NCBI GenBank assembly: GCA_002409375.1
Contig: DHNF01000039.1
Location: 13,920 to 28,099 of the forward strand
Source: Ruminococcaceae bacterium UBA5423
GTDB lineage: Bacteria; Bacillota; Clostridia; Oscillospirales; Acutalibacteraceae
DNA: 14,180 nt
Reading direction: 5' to 3'
The notes beneath the pieces are model-generated. The model was not told the DNA's origin. It saw only the letters and a program-made list of their open reading frames with translations, and did no database searches. Both the position numbers and the translations under genes were made by a program. Below are positions 1 to 8,439 of this stretch, piece after piece (position 1 is the first letter of the stretch; the number at the start of each line of letters is the position of its first letter).

Positions 1-87
1 CCCCCCCCCGCCGGTATTTACCGGCTTATAAACCGGCGGTTGTATAGGAGGTTGTGGTGGAATGAAGTTTGGAGTGTTATTGTTCAT
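1..87 (-). CDS. Partial proline/glycine-rich protein, third gene of sigma-factor operon
   Basis: I do not recognise the product. Only the first 29 codons lie in the window; the gene continues past the left edge. The frame opens with ATG (87-85) and has an AAAGGAG ribosome binding site 9 nt upstream, inside the end of the anti-sigma gene. The visible N-terminus begins MNNNTPNFIPPQPP, continues proline-rich, and ends in a run of at least four glycines encoded by nine G's. No hydrophobic signal peptide is visible in this part, so the segment is probably a flexible cytoplasmic tail. Such Pro/Gly-rich tails often precede membrane segments in small Firmicute membrane proteins, but that is inference. 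The frame overlaps the anti-sigma stop by 11 nt, which suggests translational coupling and a linked role, for example as a target or accessory sensor of the sigma system. That a gene starts here is fairly sure; its function is unknown. Confidence 0.68.
   Translation of the reverse strand, partial: MNNNTPNFIPPQPPIQPPVYKPVNTGGGG
8..39. repeat. Inverted repeat with two alternative stems
   Basis: CCGCCGGT (8-15) pairs with ACCGGCGG (32-39) as a perfect 8-bp stem with a 16-nt loop. GCCGGT (10-15) can instead pair with ACCGGC (20-25) around a 4-nt loop. The two folds exclude each other. The repeat lies inside the coding region of the partial gene and no U-run follows it on the minus-strand transcript, so it is not an ordinary terminator. 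It may simply reflect Pro/Gly codon use. Confidence 0.5.
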
Positions 88-604
88 GCTTATCTTCTCC
101 TTTAAATAAATTGTTCCAATGATTTGCGAAATCCGAAAAATTTGAATTAATGTTGTCAGTAAGCTTATTCCATGGATTTTCAGATAATTGGTTTGTTATC
201 GATACATCGCTTTTAACAGTGATATATTCAATTATATTCTCTGTGGCGTCACTCATAACCTGAAAGGCTCCGCTAAAAAACAGCAAAAGTGTAAGACACA
301 CACCTACGCTTAACTTCATTATGTTAATAAACACTATCTGAACTTTATCGCGAGGTTGCTGAGCATTAATTTTACTAATGATTTTCTCATTAAAGCCGTC
401 GGGCAAATCTTCAAGCTTGCTCATGGAGACTGCATCAATATAACTGTCCATACATTCTCGGCAGCTTTCAAGATGTGAAAGGAGCATATATGTATCACTG
501 TCAGATAATTTATCGCCGTTGTATCCGTCAGTCTGTCCGTCAGCTAATAAATTGATTGCATAATCAGTCAAATGTCCATCGGTTAAAAAGCTGCGATCTA
601 ACAT
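77..604 (-). CDS. Anti-sigma factor with HC2-type zinc finger, membrane-anchored
   Basis: This 175-aa protein is the probable partner that holds the neighbouring ECF sigma factor inactive at the membrane. The N-terminal cytoplasmic part carries His44-x3-Cys48-x2-Cys51 (HLESCREC), the zinc-binding pattern of ZAS/zf-HC2 anti-sigma domains. One transmembrane helix follows at about residues 98-117. The remaining 58 or so residues would lie outside the membrane and are polar, with no domain I recognise, so any sensor is small. Its ATG overlaps the sigma gene's TAG by 7 nt (ATGTTAG), a typical coupled arrangement that keeps the two proteins in balance. Its own end overlaps the next gene by 11 nt. 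The role is inferred from the zinc motif, the single membrane helix and the pairing with an ECF sigma gene; the signal and target genes cannot be read from the sequence. Confidence 0.85.
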   Translation of the reverse strand: MLDRSFLTDGHLTDYAINLLADGQTDGYNGDKLSDSDTYMLLSHLESCRECMDSYIDAVSMSKLEDLPDGFNEKIISKINAQQPRDKVQIVFINIMKLSVGVCLTLLLFFSGAFQVMSDATENIIEYITVKSDVSITNQLSENPWNKLTDNINSNFSDFANHWNNLFKGEDKHEQ

Positions 605-1110
605 ACCATATCCTCCTTCAATTTTTTTCTAAGTTTATCTCTTGCGCGATAGGCTTGTGTTTGCACTGTTTTCAGTGGACGGTCAAGGATATTTGCAATT
701 TCTTCAAAGCTTTTATCTTCAACATAATGCAAAAGCGCAATTTCGCAGTACGGCGGCGGCAACTTGCGACAGGCGGCTTTTATTGTTTCTATTTGCTCGG
801 ATTCTTCTATTAAACCATAATTTGTTTTATCGTTCTGAATCATGTCAAGTGTTTGGTTATCTACAGCGTTTGTAGTACGGTGGTATGCACTTTTTAGATA
901 ATCCTTTGATTTATTTACGGCAATTCTGATTAACCACGGTTTATAGTTTGTTCCGGTAAATCGATCGATAGAAAGAAATGCGGTTAGAAATGTTTCCTGA
1001 GTTAGATTTTCGGCTTCCTGATAATCGTGTACAAGGCGAAAGCAGACTGTGAATATCAATGACGAGTACTGTTCAACCAAATTAGCAAAATCAGATTCAT
1101 TCATACACAC
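598..1110 (-). CDS. ECF-type RNA polymerase sigma factor
   Basis: This 170-aa two-domain sigma-70 family protein would direct RNA polymerase to a small regulon. Region 2 spans about residues 8-75; it includes the core-binding helix around ENLTQETFLTAF (34-45) and the promoter-melting stretch around PWLIRIAVNKSKDYL. Region 4 spans about 114-165, with LPPPYCEIALLHYVEDKSF leading into the helix-turn-helix EIANILDRPLKTVQTQAYRAR. There is no region 1.1 or 3, as expected for the ECF group. The chosen start is GTG (1110), 9 nt from the AGG of AAAGGCGG. An in-frame ATG two codons downstream (1104) is the alternative, but lies 15 nt from that AGG. The gene overlaps its anti-sigma partner by 7 nt and lies 126 nt beyond the ATPase operon, behind that operon's terminator. 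Confidence 0.93.
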   Translation of the reverse strand: MCMNESDFANLVEQYSSLIFTVCFRLVHDYQEAENLTQETFLTAFLSIDRFTGTNYKPWLIRIAVNKSKDYLKSAYHRTTNAVDNQTLDMIQNDKTNYGLIEESEQIETIKAACRKLPPPYCEIALLHYVEDKSFEEIANILDRPLKTVQTQAYRARDKLRKKLKEDMVC

Positions 1111-1145
1111 ATATCGCCGCCTTTCTGCCGCATAATTTTTCCCCG

Positions 1146-1174
1146 CCTATAAATAAAAACGATTCAGCAATCAA
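1146..1174 (-). promoter_or_regulatory. Possible sigma-A-like promoter of the sigma/anti-sigma operon
   Basis: TTGATT (1174-1169) is separated by 17 nt from TATAGG (1151-1146), upstream of the sigma gene and just after the operon terminator. The spacing is ideal but the -10 matches only four of six bases. I saw no clear AAC/CGT-type ECF promoter here, so self-regulation by this sigma factor is not evident from sequence. Confidence 0.35.
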
Positions 1175-1183
1175 AAAATCTTC

Positions 1184-1218
1184 AAAAAATAAAAAATAGC
1201 GGGATACACACCGCCATT
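1184..1218 (-). terminator. Intrinsic terminator of the V-ATPase operon
   Basis: In the minus-strand transcript AATGGCGG (1218-1211) pairs with CCGCTATT (1202-1195) to give an 8-bp stem with one G-U pair and an 8-nt loop. It is followed at once by TTTTATTTTTT (1194-1184). It starts 18 nt after the stop codon of the subunit D gene, the last ATPase gene, and before the sigma gene, which is the expected place for the operon end. Confidence 0.8.
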
Positions 1219-1236
1219 AGTATAATATTTATAATA

Positions 1237-1839
1237 CTATGTGTTTTTTGACTTAATGACTTTGAGGCGCGAAAATTCTTCGCGCTCCTTTTCCTCAAGT
1301 GAATCGGATATTATTTTTGCCGTCGACATAAAACGAGGTATGACAATATTTTTAAGCGCGTTGGCACGCTTTTGAGTTTTGTTAATTGCGGTTGCCAGTC
1401 TGTACACGCTGTTTTCGACTTGCGCAAGTTTAGCAGTCAGCTTTTTGACCAAGTCAAATTTAATATAAGCTTCATCAACCAGTGCGCTCGAAAACATAAA
1501 ACCGTATGAAAGTTCGACAGGCTGTGGGTCTAATTCAACAATAGGAATTTCGATTCCCATCACACTGCGCGAAGACAGCGACAACCCATTTTCAACCGGC
1601 ACAGATTCGGCAATATCTTCAACAACACCATGCGCAATGTTGGCTCGCTGCAACGCCAGATAGGCCTGTTCATAACAGGTGTCAATCTGCTCCTGAATTG
1701 ATGCAGCACTGTCCATCAATTCAAGCATTTCATGAATTAATATATTACGCTTGCGGTCAAGCAGCTCAAAGCCTACCTTAGCAAGATTAAGCGATTTTTT
1801 TATGCTTATAAGGTTGCCTTTTGTTGGAATAACTTTCAT
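1237..1839 (-). CDS. atpD: V-type ATP synthase/ATPase subunit D (central shaft)
   Basis: Subunit D is the long coiled-coil shaft that turns inside the A3B3 head and passes torque to the membrane rotor. The 200-aa length is normal for the family. The N-terminus MKVIPTKGNLISIKKSLNLAKVG carries the family pattern of a Pro-Thr-Lys start followed by regularly spaced Leu and Lys, then G-x-x-LLDRKRN. A long charged C-terminal helix (about residues 130-195) forms the second strand of the coiled coil. The ATG follows a GAGGTGA ribosome binding site that overlaps the TGA of subunit B; the genes are 14 nt apart, so translation is probably coupled. This is the last gene of the operon, as in Thermus, where D also follows A and B. 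Confidence 0.96.
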   Translation of the reverse strand: MKVIPTKGNLISIKKSLNLAKVGFELLDRKRNILIHEMLELMDSAASIQEQIDTCYEQAYLALQRANIAHGVVEDIAESVPVENGLSLSSRSVMGIEIPIVELDPQPVELSYGFMFSSALVDEAYIKFDLVKKLTAKLAQVENSVYRLATAINKTQKRANALKNIVIPRFMSTAKIISDSLEEKEREEFSRLKVIKSKNT

Positions 1840-1853
1840 TAAATCTGTTCACC

Positions 1854-3230
1854 TCAAATATCGGGCTTGTAGAATTTGTCAAGCATTTTGTCGTCAATGC
1901 GATCAAGCTCTTCACGGGGCAGCACGGACAAGAGCTGCCAGCCGAGGTCAAGTGTCTGATCTATTGTGCGGTTTTCCAAATGACCCTGATTAATAAATTT
2001 GCTGTCAAACAAGCGCCCAAATGACATCAGCTTTTTGTCACTTGGCGAAAGCTCGTCCTCACCAATAACCGATGAAAGAGAGCGCGCCTCTTGAACGCGC
2101 GCATAGCATGCAAAAAGCTGGTTGGCGACAGCGGCATGGTCGGCCCGTGTAAACCCTTCGCCTATGCCGTCTTTCATAAGACGGGATAGTGACGGCAACG
2201 CCGAAACAGGCGGATATATCCCGCTTTTGTCCATTGTTCGATCTAAAACAATTTGTCCTTCGGTAATATATCCTGTTAAATCCGGAACCGGATGTGTGAT
2301 ATCATCGTTGGGCATGGTAAGTATCGGAATTTGAGTTACGGAGCCGGTGCTGCCCTTTATCATGCCTGCTCGTTCATAAAGAGAGGCAAGGTCTGAATAA
2401 AGATAACCGGGATAGCCCTTGCGTCCGGGTATTTCGCCTTTTGAAGATGAAAATTCGCGTAACGCCTCGGCATACGAGGTCATGTCGGTCATAATCACAA
2501 GTATATGCATTGATTTGTCAAAGGCAAGATATTCAGCTGCAGTTAATGCGCAGCGCGGTGTTAATATTCGTTCAATTATTGGATCGTTTGACAGGTTAAG
2601 GAACATTAATACGCGGTTTAGCACACCGCTTTCTTCAAAGCTGCGTCTAAAAAAATCAGCAACATCGTTTGTGACGCCCATTGCGGCAAACACAATGGCA
2701 AAACCCGCATCATCACCCTGTATTTTTGCTTGTCGTACAATTTGGGCAGCGAGCTCGTTGTGGTGCATACCGGAGCCCGAAAAAATCGGCAGCTTTTGAC
2801 CGCGTATCAATGTCATAAGGCAATCAATTGATGAAATTCCCGTTTCAATATAATTTCGCGGATAAACTCTGGAGACGGGATTTATCGGTGTGCCGTTGAC
2901 ATCACGACGGGTTTGCGGAAATATGTCTGAAAGCCCATCAATTGGACGCCCTGCTCCGTCAAAAACGCGCCCAAGCAGCTCCATGGACAACGGCATTTCA
3001 ACCGGACGCCCCAAAAGCCTTGTCCGCGTATTAGTCAGTGAAATACCGGGAGTGCCCTCAAACACCTGTATTACAACATGCTGGCCGTCTATCTGCACAA
3101 TCCTGCCGGCGCGTTCAGTGCCATTTTCAAGTCGGATTAACACTGATTCTTCAAATGAGGCATTTTTAACCCCATCCAATACGATTAAGGAGCCGCTTAT
3201 TTCCTGGACTCCCATATACTCAATAACCAT
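1854..3230 (-). CDS. atpB: V-type ATP synthase/ATPase subunit B (non-catalytic head subunit)
   Basis: Subunit B alternates with A in the A3B3 head and contributes to the nucleotide sites without hydrolysing ATP. The 458-aa product aligns through its length with enterococcal-type B subunits as I remember them: [84 protein letters not shown], and [11 protein letters not shown]. The P-loop position is SGSGMHHN (about 151-158), lacking the GKT of subunit A; this is normal for B. A longer frame opens with TTG at 3239, but only 2 nt from the AAAGG ribosome binding site. ATG at 3230 lies 11 nt away and gives the family-like start [11 protein letters not shown], so it was chosen. The gap to the end of subunit A is 26 nt. 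Confidence 0.97.
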   Translation of the reverse strand: MVIEYMGVQEISGSLIVLDGVKNASFEESVLIRLENGTERAGRIVQIDGQHVVIQVFEGTPGISLTNTRTRLLGRPVEMPLSMELLGRVFDGAGRPIDGLSDIFPQTRRDVNGTPINPVSRVYPRNYIETGISSIDCLMTLIRGQKLPIFSGSGMHHNELAAQIVRQAKIQGDDAGFAIVFAAMGVTNDVADFFRRSFEESGVLNRVLMFLNLSNDPIIERILTPRCALTAAEYLAFDKSMHILVIMTDMTSYAEALREFSSSKGEIPGRKGYPGYLYSDLASLYERAGMIKGSTGSVTQIPILTMPNDDITHPVPDLTGYITEGQIVLDRTMDKSGIYPPVSALPSLSRLMKDGIGEGFTRADHAAVANQLFACYARVQEARSLSSVIGEDELSPSDKKLMSFGRLFDSKFINQGHLENRTIDQTLDLGWQLLSVLPREELDRIDDKMLDKFYKPDI

Positions 3231-3256
3231 TAAAACCAAGGCCTTTCAGCATTTAT

Positions 3257-5002
3257 TTAAAGACTTTTAATTGCTTGGTCGATTTCGGAAAAGAAGCTAT
3301 CAAGGAGTTCTAAGTTGTCGTTTGGCACATCATATTTGATGCGTGCCGCTTTATCAAAAAGACCAAGCTCAATTACTCGTGAAATTGGCTTGCCCGACTT
3401 TAGCGCTGCCTGAGCAGACTTGTGCAAATACAGTATGACGCGCATCATGACAAGTTGTTTATTTAACGGAACATAAGTGTCATTTTTGTGGTAGGCATTT
3501 TGCTGCAAAAAGCCTATGCGAATTGTACGAGCAGTTTCTATTATGAGCTTTTGGTCATCGGACAGCACATCCGAGCCTATCAGCTTGACAATTTCCATTA
3601 GTTTGCTTTCATCCTGAAGAATGGTGGTAATTTGTGCGCGGCATTCCATAAAATCATCACCGACATTGGTTTTATACCATTCGGTCAAGTCGTCGATATA
3701 TTCGCTATAGCTGTCTGTCCAATTGATAGCAGGATAATGGCGAGCATAAGCCAGCGATTTATCAAGCGCCCAGAAGCAGCGTGTAAAACGCTTGGTGTTT
3801 TGCGTAACAGGCTCTGAGAAATCGCTGCCCTGCGGCGATACCGCTCCGATTACGGTAACACTGCCTGTTTGCCCGCAAAGAGTTTTAACCATGCCGGCAC
3901 GCTCATAAAATTCTGAAAGACGGGAGGGGAGATAGGCAGGAAATCCCTCCTCGGCGGGCATTTCTTCAAGTCGGCCGGAAATTTCACGCAGAGCTTCGGC
4001 CCAACGGGAGGTTGAATCAGCCATTATTGCAACATGGTATCCCATATCCCGGTAATATTCGGCAAGAGTTATTCCTGTATAAATTGATGCTTCGCGTGCC
4101 GCAACCGGCATGTTTGATGTGTTTGCAATAAGTGCTGTGCGGTCGGTCATCGGCCGTCCGGTTTTTGGGTCATAAAGGTCTGAAAACTCCTGTAACACCT
4201 GCGACATTTCATTGCCGCGTTCGCCACATCCTATATAAATAATAATGTCAGCGTCACACCATTTTGCAAGTTGCTGCTGCGTCATTGTTTTACCAGTACC
4301 AAAACCTCCAGGAACTGCGGCAGTGCCGCCCCTTGCTATAGGGAAAAGCGAATCGATAACGCGCTGTCCCGTTATTAGCGGGGCAGATGAGTATAACCGT
4401 CCGACAGTTGGTCGAGGTGTGCGTATTGGCCATTTTTGGCATAGTGTCAGTTCATGTATTGCACCATGTTCATCACGCACCGTAATTACCTTGTCGTTTA
4501 CTTTATACTTACCGCTTGGTTTTACCGTTTCGACTACTCCGGAAATCCAAGGGGGCACCATGCATTTATGTGTGATTACTGCAGTTTCCGGGCAGGTGGC
4601 GTATATTACTCCGGGCGTCAGCGTGTCACCGGCATTGACAGTAATTGTGACTTCCCACTCACGCTGTTCGTCAAGTGCGGTAACATTGACGCTGCGACTT
4701 ATAAAATTGCCGGATGTATCTTCAATTGCTTTAAGCGGTCGCCCTATACCGTCAAAAATATTATCAAGTATGCCGGGCCCTAATGTTGCGCACAAAGGTG
4801 CACCTGTGCCGCTTACCTGTTGACCGGGACAAAGTCCGGTTGTGCTTTCGTAAACCTGTATAGTGGTTTTGTCGTTGTCAATACTGATTACCTCACCTAC
4901 CAGCCTATCGTCACCGACATATACCATTTCTAACATAGAAAACTCGGTGCTGCCTAGCACCGTAACAACGGGGCCGTTGATGCCGTATATGCTGTTGTTC
5001 AT
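3257..5002 (-). CDS. atpA: V-type ATP synthase/ATPase subunit A (catalytic)
   Basis: Subunit A hydrolyses or makes ATP in the cytoplasmic head. The 581-aa product shows the N-terminal beta-barrel (about 1-70, INGPVVTV, GLCPGQQVSGTG), the extra insert domain typical of A subunits (about 110-190), and the P-loop GGFGTGKT (232-239) with Lys238 and Thr239 contacting phosphate and magnesium. GCGERGNEM follows (catalytic Glu261). Further on are MADSTSRWAEALREISGRLEEMP, AGMVKTLCGQTGSVT and YPAINWTDSYSEYIDDL. Length is close to the usual 580-600 residues and no intein is present. The ATG at 5002 follows a GGGGG ribosome binding site by about 9 nt and lies 15 nt after subunit E. All active-site motifs are intact, so the enzyme should be functional. 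Whether it mainly pumps ions or makes ATP cannot be read from the sequence. Confidence 0.98.
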   Translation of the reverse strand: MNNSIYGINGPVVTVLGSTEFSMLEMVYVGDDRLVGEVISIDNDKTTIQVYESTTGLCPGQQVSGTGAPLCATLGPGILDNIFDGIGRPLKAIEDTSGNFISRSVNVTALDEQREWEVTITVNAGDTLTPGVIYATCPETAVITHKCMVPPWISGVVETVKPSGKYKVNDKVITVRDEHGAIHELTLCQKWPIRTPRPTVGRLYSSAPLITGQRVIDSLFPIARGGTAAVPGGFGTGKTMTQQQLAKWCDADIIIYIGCGERGNEMSQVLQEFSDLYDPKTGRPMTDRTALIANTSNMPVAAREASIYTGITLAEYYRDMGYHVAIMADSTSRWAEALREISGRLEEMPAEEGFPAYLPSRLSEFYERAGMVKTLCGQTGSVTVIGAVSPQGSDFSEPVTQNTKRFTRCFWALDKSLAYARHYPAINWTDSYSEYIDDLTEWYKTNVGDDFMECRAQITTILQDESKLMEIVKLIGSDVLSDDQKLIIETARTIRIGFLQQNAYHKNDTYVPLNKQLVMMRVILYLHKSAQAALKSGKPISRVIELGLFDKAARIKYDVPNDNLELLDSFFSEIDQAIKSL

Positions 5003-5017
5003 GTGTGAAACCCCCGT

Positions 5018-5614
5018 TCATTCAATGCAAAGACCCGATGTAGTTGCAAACCATTCACGCTGCTGCTCAAGCTTTGTGTCGAGAGTATTGTCAATGATTT
5101 GCTTGTTCTTTGTGTCAACACCTCGAATACCGCCTATATCAATATTTTCGGATATTTCCACACGGCTGCCTGCAGGGCAAGCCGTCACAAGGCTTTTTAA
5201 AAAGTGTTCATCTCTTTGGGATATATAATATATAGTGTCTTGCGGCGACATTATTAATGCCATGTCACCGATCATTTTTATCATATATTGCTCATATTCA
5301 GGAGTTGACACAAATTCTTTTAACTTTTCTTTTGCACTAATAAAAATATCGTCAGCTATTTTTTGTCTGTGAAAAATCATCTCTTTGCGGGATGCTAAAT
5401 CCCGTCGCGATATTTCGCGCACTATTTCGTATCTGACTGCCGCGTTTTCGTTTTGTATGAGTCTGTAGGCGTCTGTAAGCACCTCTTGCTCAGCCTTTTG
5501 CAGCCGCTCGGCTTTGAGTGCATCTGCTTCGAGGTGAATTTTTGAGCGCTGCTCTTGTGCATACTGAAGAATTGCCTGTACAAACTTATTGACTTTTTTT
5601 TCGCAGTTTATCAT
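5018..5614 (-). CDS. atpE: V-type ATP synthase/ATPase subunit E (peripheral stalk)
   Basis: Subunit E pairs with the G/H subunit to form the outer stalks that stop the head turning with the rotor. The 198-aa product has a long charged coiled-coil N-terminal half (about 5-100, rich in Glu, Lys, Arg, Gln and Ala). The globular C-terminal half ends in the characteristic stretch ENIDIGGIRGVDTKNKQIID followed by NTLDTKLEQQREW. That C-terminal region (gGi.....g...ndNTle.rL) is the best family marker and is well kept. The ATG at 5614 follows AAAGGGTGAG by about 5 nt. E sits directly before A and after F; in Enterococcus and Thermus clusters it instead follows K. Its position and size agree with the motif-based call. 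Confidence 0.92.
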   Translation of the reverse strand: MINCEKKVNKFVQAILQYAQEQRSKIHLEADALKAERLQKAEQEVLTDAYRLIQNENAAVRYEIVREISRRDLASRKEMIFHRQKIADDIFISAKEKLKEFVSTPEYEQYMIKMIGDMALIMSPQDTIYYISQRDEHFLKSLVTACPAGSRVEISENIDIGGIRGVDTKNKQIIDNTLDTKLEQQREWFATTSGLCIE

Positions 5615-5656
5615 ATTAACTCACCCTTTCGCGATGGTTAAACCAATCTTTTAGTA

Positions 5657-5965
5657 TCATACTTTGATTCCGATTGCCTCACGCACATACCGGTTAATAG
5701 AATCCTTAGCTCTGCCGCCGCCGTGCCTGTCAGGAATTTCAACGATAAGTGGGCGTGTGCGGTTGAGCTTGAGCTCATCCACAAGTTCGGGGCAAAGCTT
5801 GACCAACCGCTCGGTCATAAGTATGACTGCGATATCCTCCATTTCCATGGCTTTTGTGAGTGCTTCGGCTGCATCCTGCTGTGTACGCACAACCACGCCT
5901 TCAATTCCGGCAAGGCGCATGCCGATTTTTGTGTCGTTACTATCGCTTATAACAAAAAATCTCAT
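5657..5965 (-). CDS. atpF: V-type ATP synthase/ATPase subunit F (central shaft)
   Basis: Subunit F binds subunit D in the central shaft and is linked with control of activity in related enzymes. The chosen product has 102 residues, the usual size, and begins MRFFVISDSNDTKIGMRLAGIEG, a Rossmann-like opening typical of the family. It continues with IAVILMTERL and PLIVEIPDRHGG, the other conserved strands. A longer frame could open at TTG 5992 inside the K gene, but it adds nine residues not matching family members and has no better ribosome binding site. The ATG at 5965 lies 11 nt after the K stop and has almost no Shine-Dalgarno sequence, so translation is probably coupled to K. Confidence in the gene is high; the exact start is a little less sure. 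Confidence 0.92.
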   Translation of the reverse strand: MRFFVISDSNDTKIGMRLAGIEGVVVRTQQDAAEALTKAMEMEDIAVILMTERLVKLCPELVDELKLNRTRPLIVEIPDRHGGGRAKDSINRYVREAIGIKV

Positions 5966-5976
5966 AACAGCATCGG

Positions 5977-6477
<501 letters not shown>

Positions 6478-8427
6478 TTAATGATGGTCTAGAAAAACTT
6501 TTTTGCCTGAAATATATTTTAGCGGGCTGTACGGTCGGCCGTTACCGTTATAGTAACGGCTAAACATTTCATAAAATTCCAGGCGCATTACTTGTATCGC
6601 AACAAGTAATGCTTCCATTACGGTGACTATAATGTTGCCTGCTGCAATTATTAGTATATAGGCAATGCCTTTTGTGAGCGACGCTAATGTGAATACTGCC
6701 ATCATCATTCCGGCGTGGACAAGTACAAATGCGCCGACTCGCAGGAATGATACGGTGTTTGACAGATAGGAGAGCATTGTTTCAAACAGCTCAAACGCAT
6801 TTTGCATACAGTATTGCCCCCAGCTTTCCGGCTGCCAGTTAGGTTCATTTTTTGCAAGTGCACCAAGCGGTTCACGAAAGTATATCAGCAGGATAGGTAA
6901 AACGATGAACAGCAAAACATAGGGAGCGCTGACCGAAAATGCGCCTGTAATCGCAGCAACGCCGCCAATAACAACCGCGGAATAAAACACAATCCCCGCA
7001 ATGCCGTTAGAACCGAAAATGCCATTTTGGTAATCACGGCGCCTTAGGCTGGAATATACATTAAGAAGCATTGACGCAATTATCAACATAAGACCGGCTG
7101 CAACCGAGGTTAGCAATATTTTGCTTGTCATTGACGGCTTCATAACCTCGATCGGTTTTTCGTTAAGTCCAAAAAGATGCTTGTAAACCGGATCAAGAAC
7201 ATGCTCGTACCCAAACACCGAGCCGAATACTGTGCCAAATACGGCAGATGATATGCCGCAAGGAACCAGTATTCTACCAACCTTAAGCTTTTTAAATTTC
7301 CATAACAGATAGCCGGCGATTGCAAGTATTATACCCTGCCCCAAATCGCCAAACATAAACCCGAAAAGCAGTGTGTAGGTTATGCCCACAAAAATTGTAG
7401 GGTCGATTTCGTTATAGCTCGGCAGTCCGTACATATCCACAAAAAACTCGAACGGTTTAAAAAGAGCCGGATTGCGCAGCTTAACCGGAGGCGTGTGGCG
7501 CTTGTTGTCAGCATCCTCCAAGGAGTATTCAATATCGTCAACCGTGTCGAGTGTTAAGCAAAATTGCTTTTCGTCACATGCCGGTATCCAGCCGGCAAGG
7601 GCAAATTTATTATTATATCTTGCGGCAAAACGCCGTGCACTGAAATAATAGTTTAGCTGTAACAGCTTTGAATAAACTTGCATACACTTTTGTTTCTCGG
7701 ATTCCCAGAAATCGTTTACTTGTCTGTCAATCTGTTCATACTCCCTGACAACTTCCTGCTTTTGTTCTTTTAATTGTTGCACAACTTCTTCGGGCTTTCC
7801 GATGGCCGCCGGTATTCTGAGCCTTTCAAAATAAAGACCGGAAAACACCCTGTCCACCTCGTCGGCATGATTAAGCGGCGCAAAATACACGCCCCAGTAA
7901 TAGTCTTTATTGGCAACTCCGGGGAAAAACAGCACATAAGGATTGGCGTCATACATTTCAAGTTTTTCATAGCTGTCGAGCGGAAGACGACCAAAACGCA
8001 CTTTTATTGTCTTGCATGCCAGTATTGCATCCAAATCAATTCCCAGCCCGATAAAATTTTCAAATTGTTCACAGTCTTTATTAAGCTGTTCAAGGCGCAC
8101 AGCAAGTTGACCATGCATATGCTTCATTTTTTCCACTTGGTTTGAAAAATACTCGACATAATCTAAAAGTGCCTGTTTATCTGTATCCGCTTTTATTTCG
8201 GTATCCGGAGTTTTAAGTTTATCTCCGATTCGTGATACTGCCGATTCTAAACGGTTTAATGGTTCGGTATACGGATTGCTTTCGTTAATTGGCTTAAGGC
8301 CGGAAGTGAAAAAGGTAAGAGTATCGTCGGGCTGTGATACTCCGGTTTTGCCGCAAGCAAAAAGTGTTGCATCAAGTGAATCCATATTACCGGTTATATG
8401 AAAAAGTTTCATTTTTGAAACGGACAT
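6478..8427 (-). CDS. atpI: V-type ATP synthase/ATPase subunit I (membrane stator, a-subunit)
   Basis: Subunit I is the stator that supplies the ion half-channels beside the K ring. The 649-aa product has a soluble N-terminal arm (about 1-335) with coiled-coil stretches near 85-125 and 212-255. A membrane domain of several helices follows (about 345-610). The junction NPALFKPFEFFVDMYGLPSY then NEIDPT, followed by FGFMFGDLGQG (355-365), is the family hallmark. SNTVSFLRVGAFVLVHAG contains Arg563, the expected conserved channel arginine. The C-terminus LEFYEMFSRYYNGNGRPYSPL is also typical. The ATG at 8427 follows GAGGGGGG by about 7 nt, and the gene begins 12 nt after subunit C. Length is normal for bacterial members (about 630-660). 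The arm and membrane parts are both intact, so this looks like a working stator. Confidence 0.97.
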   Translation of the reverse strand: MSVSKMKLFHITGNMDSLDATLFACGKTGVSQPDDTLTFFTSGLKPINESNPYTEPLNRLESAVSRIGDKLKTPDTEIKADTDKQALLDYVEYFSNQVEKMKHMHGQLAVRLEQLNKDCEQFENFIGLGIDLDAILACKTIKVRFGRLPLDSYEKLEMYDANPYVLFFPGVANKDYYWGVYFAPLNHADEVDRVFSGLYFERLRIPAAIGKPEEVVQQLKEQKQEVVREYEQIDRQVNDFWESEKQKCMQVYSKLLQLNYYFSARRFAARYNNKFALAGWIPACDEKQFCLTLDTVDDIEYSLEDADNKRHTPPVKLRNPALFKPFEFFVDMYGLPSYNEIDPTIFVGITYTLLFGFMFGDLGQGIILAIAGYLLWKFKKLKVGRILVPCGISSAVFGTVFGSVFGYEHVLDPVYKHLFGLNEKPIEVMKPSMTSKILLTSVAAGLMLIIASMLLNVYSSLRRRDYQNGIFGSNGIAGIVFYSAVVIGGVAAITGAFSVSAPYVLLFIVLPILLIYFREPLGALAKNEPNWQPESWGQYCMQNAFELFETMLSYLSNTVSFLRVGAFVLVHAGMMMAVFTLASLTKGIAYILIIAAGNIIVTVMEALLVAIQVMRLEFYEMFSRYYNGNGRPYSPLKYISGKKVFLDHH

Positions 8428-8439
8428 TTACAACCCCCC

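Noticed and set aside
1854-3230. Missing Walker A lysine in subunit B as a sign of a broken gene
   Set aside because: Loss of GKT in this position (SGSGMHHN) is normal for non-catalytic B subunits.
3228-3239. TTG start of subunit B at 3239
   Set aside because: It is only 2 nt from the ribosome binding site; ATG 3230 has normal spacing and the family-like N-terminus.
4245-4823. A 192-codon open frame on the plus strand opposite subunit A
   Set aside because: It lies wholly inside the catalytic subunit gene on the opposite strand, has no ribosome binding site, and its composition looks like antisense of conserved codons.
3257-5002. Possible intein in subunit A, as found in some V/A-type catalytic subunits
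   Set aside because: The P-loop region is continuous and the total length of 581 residues is normal.
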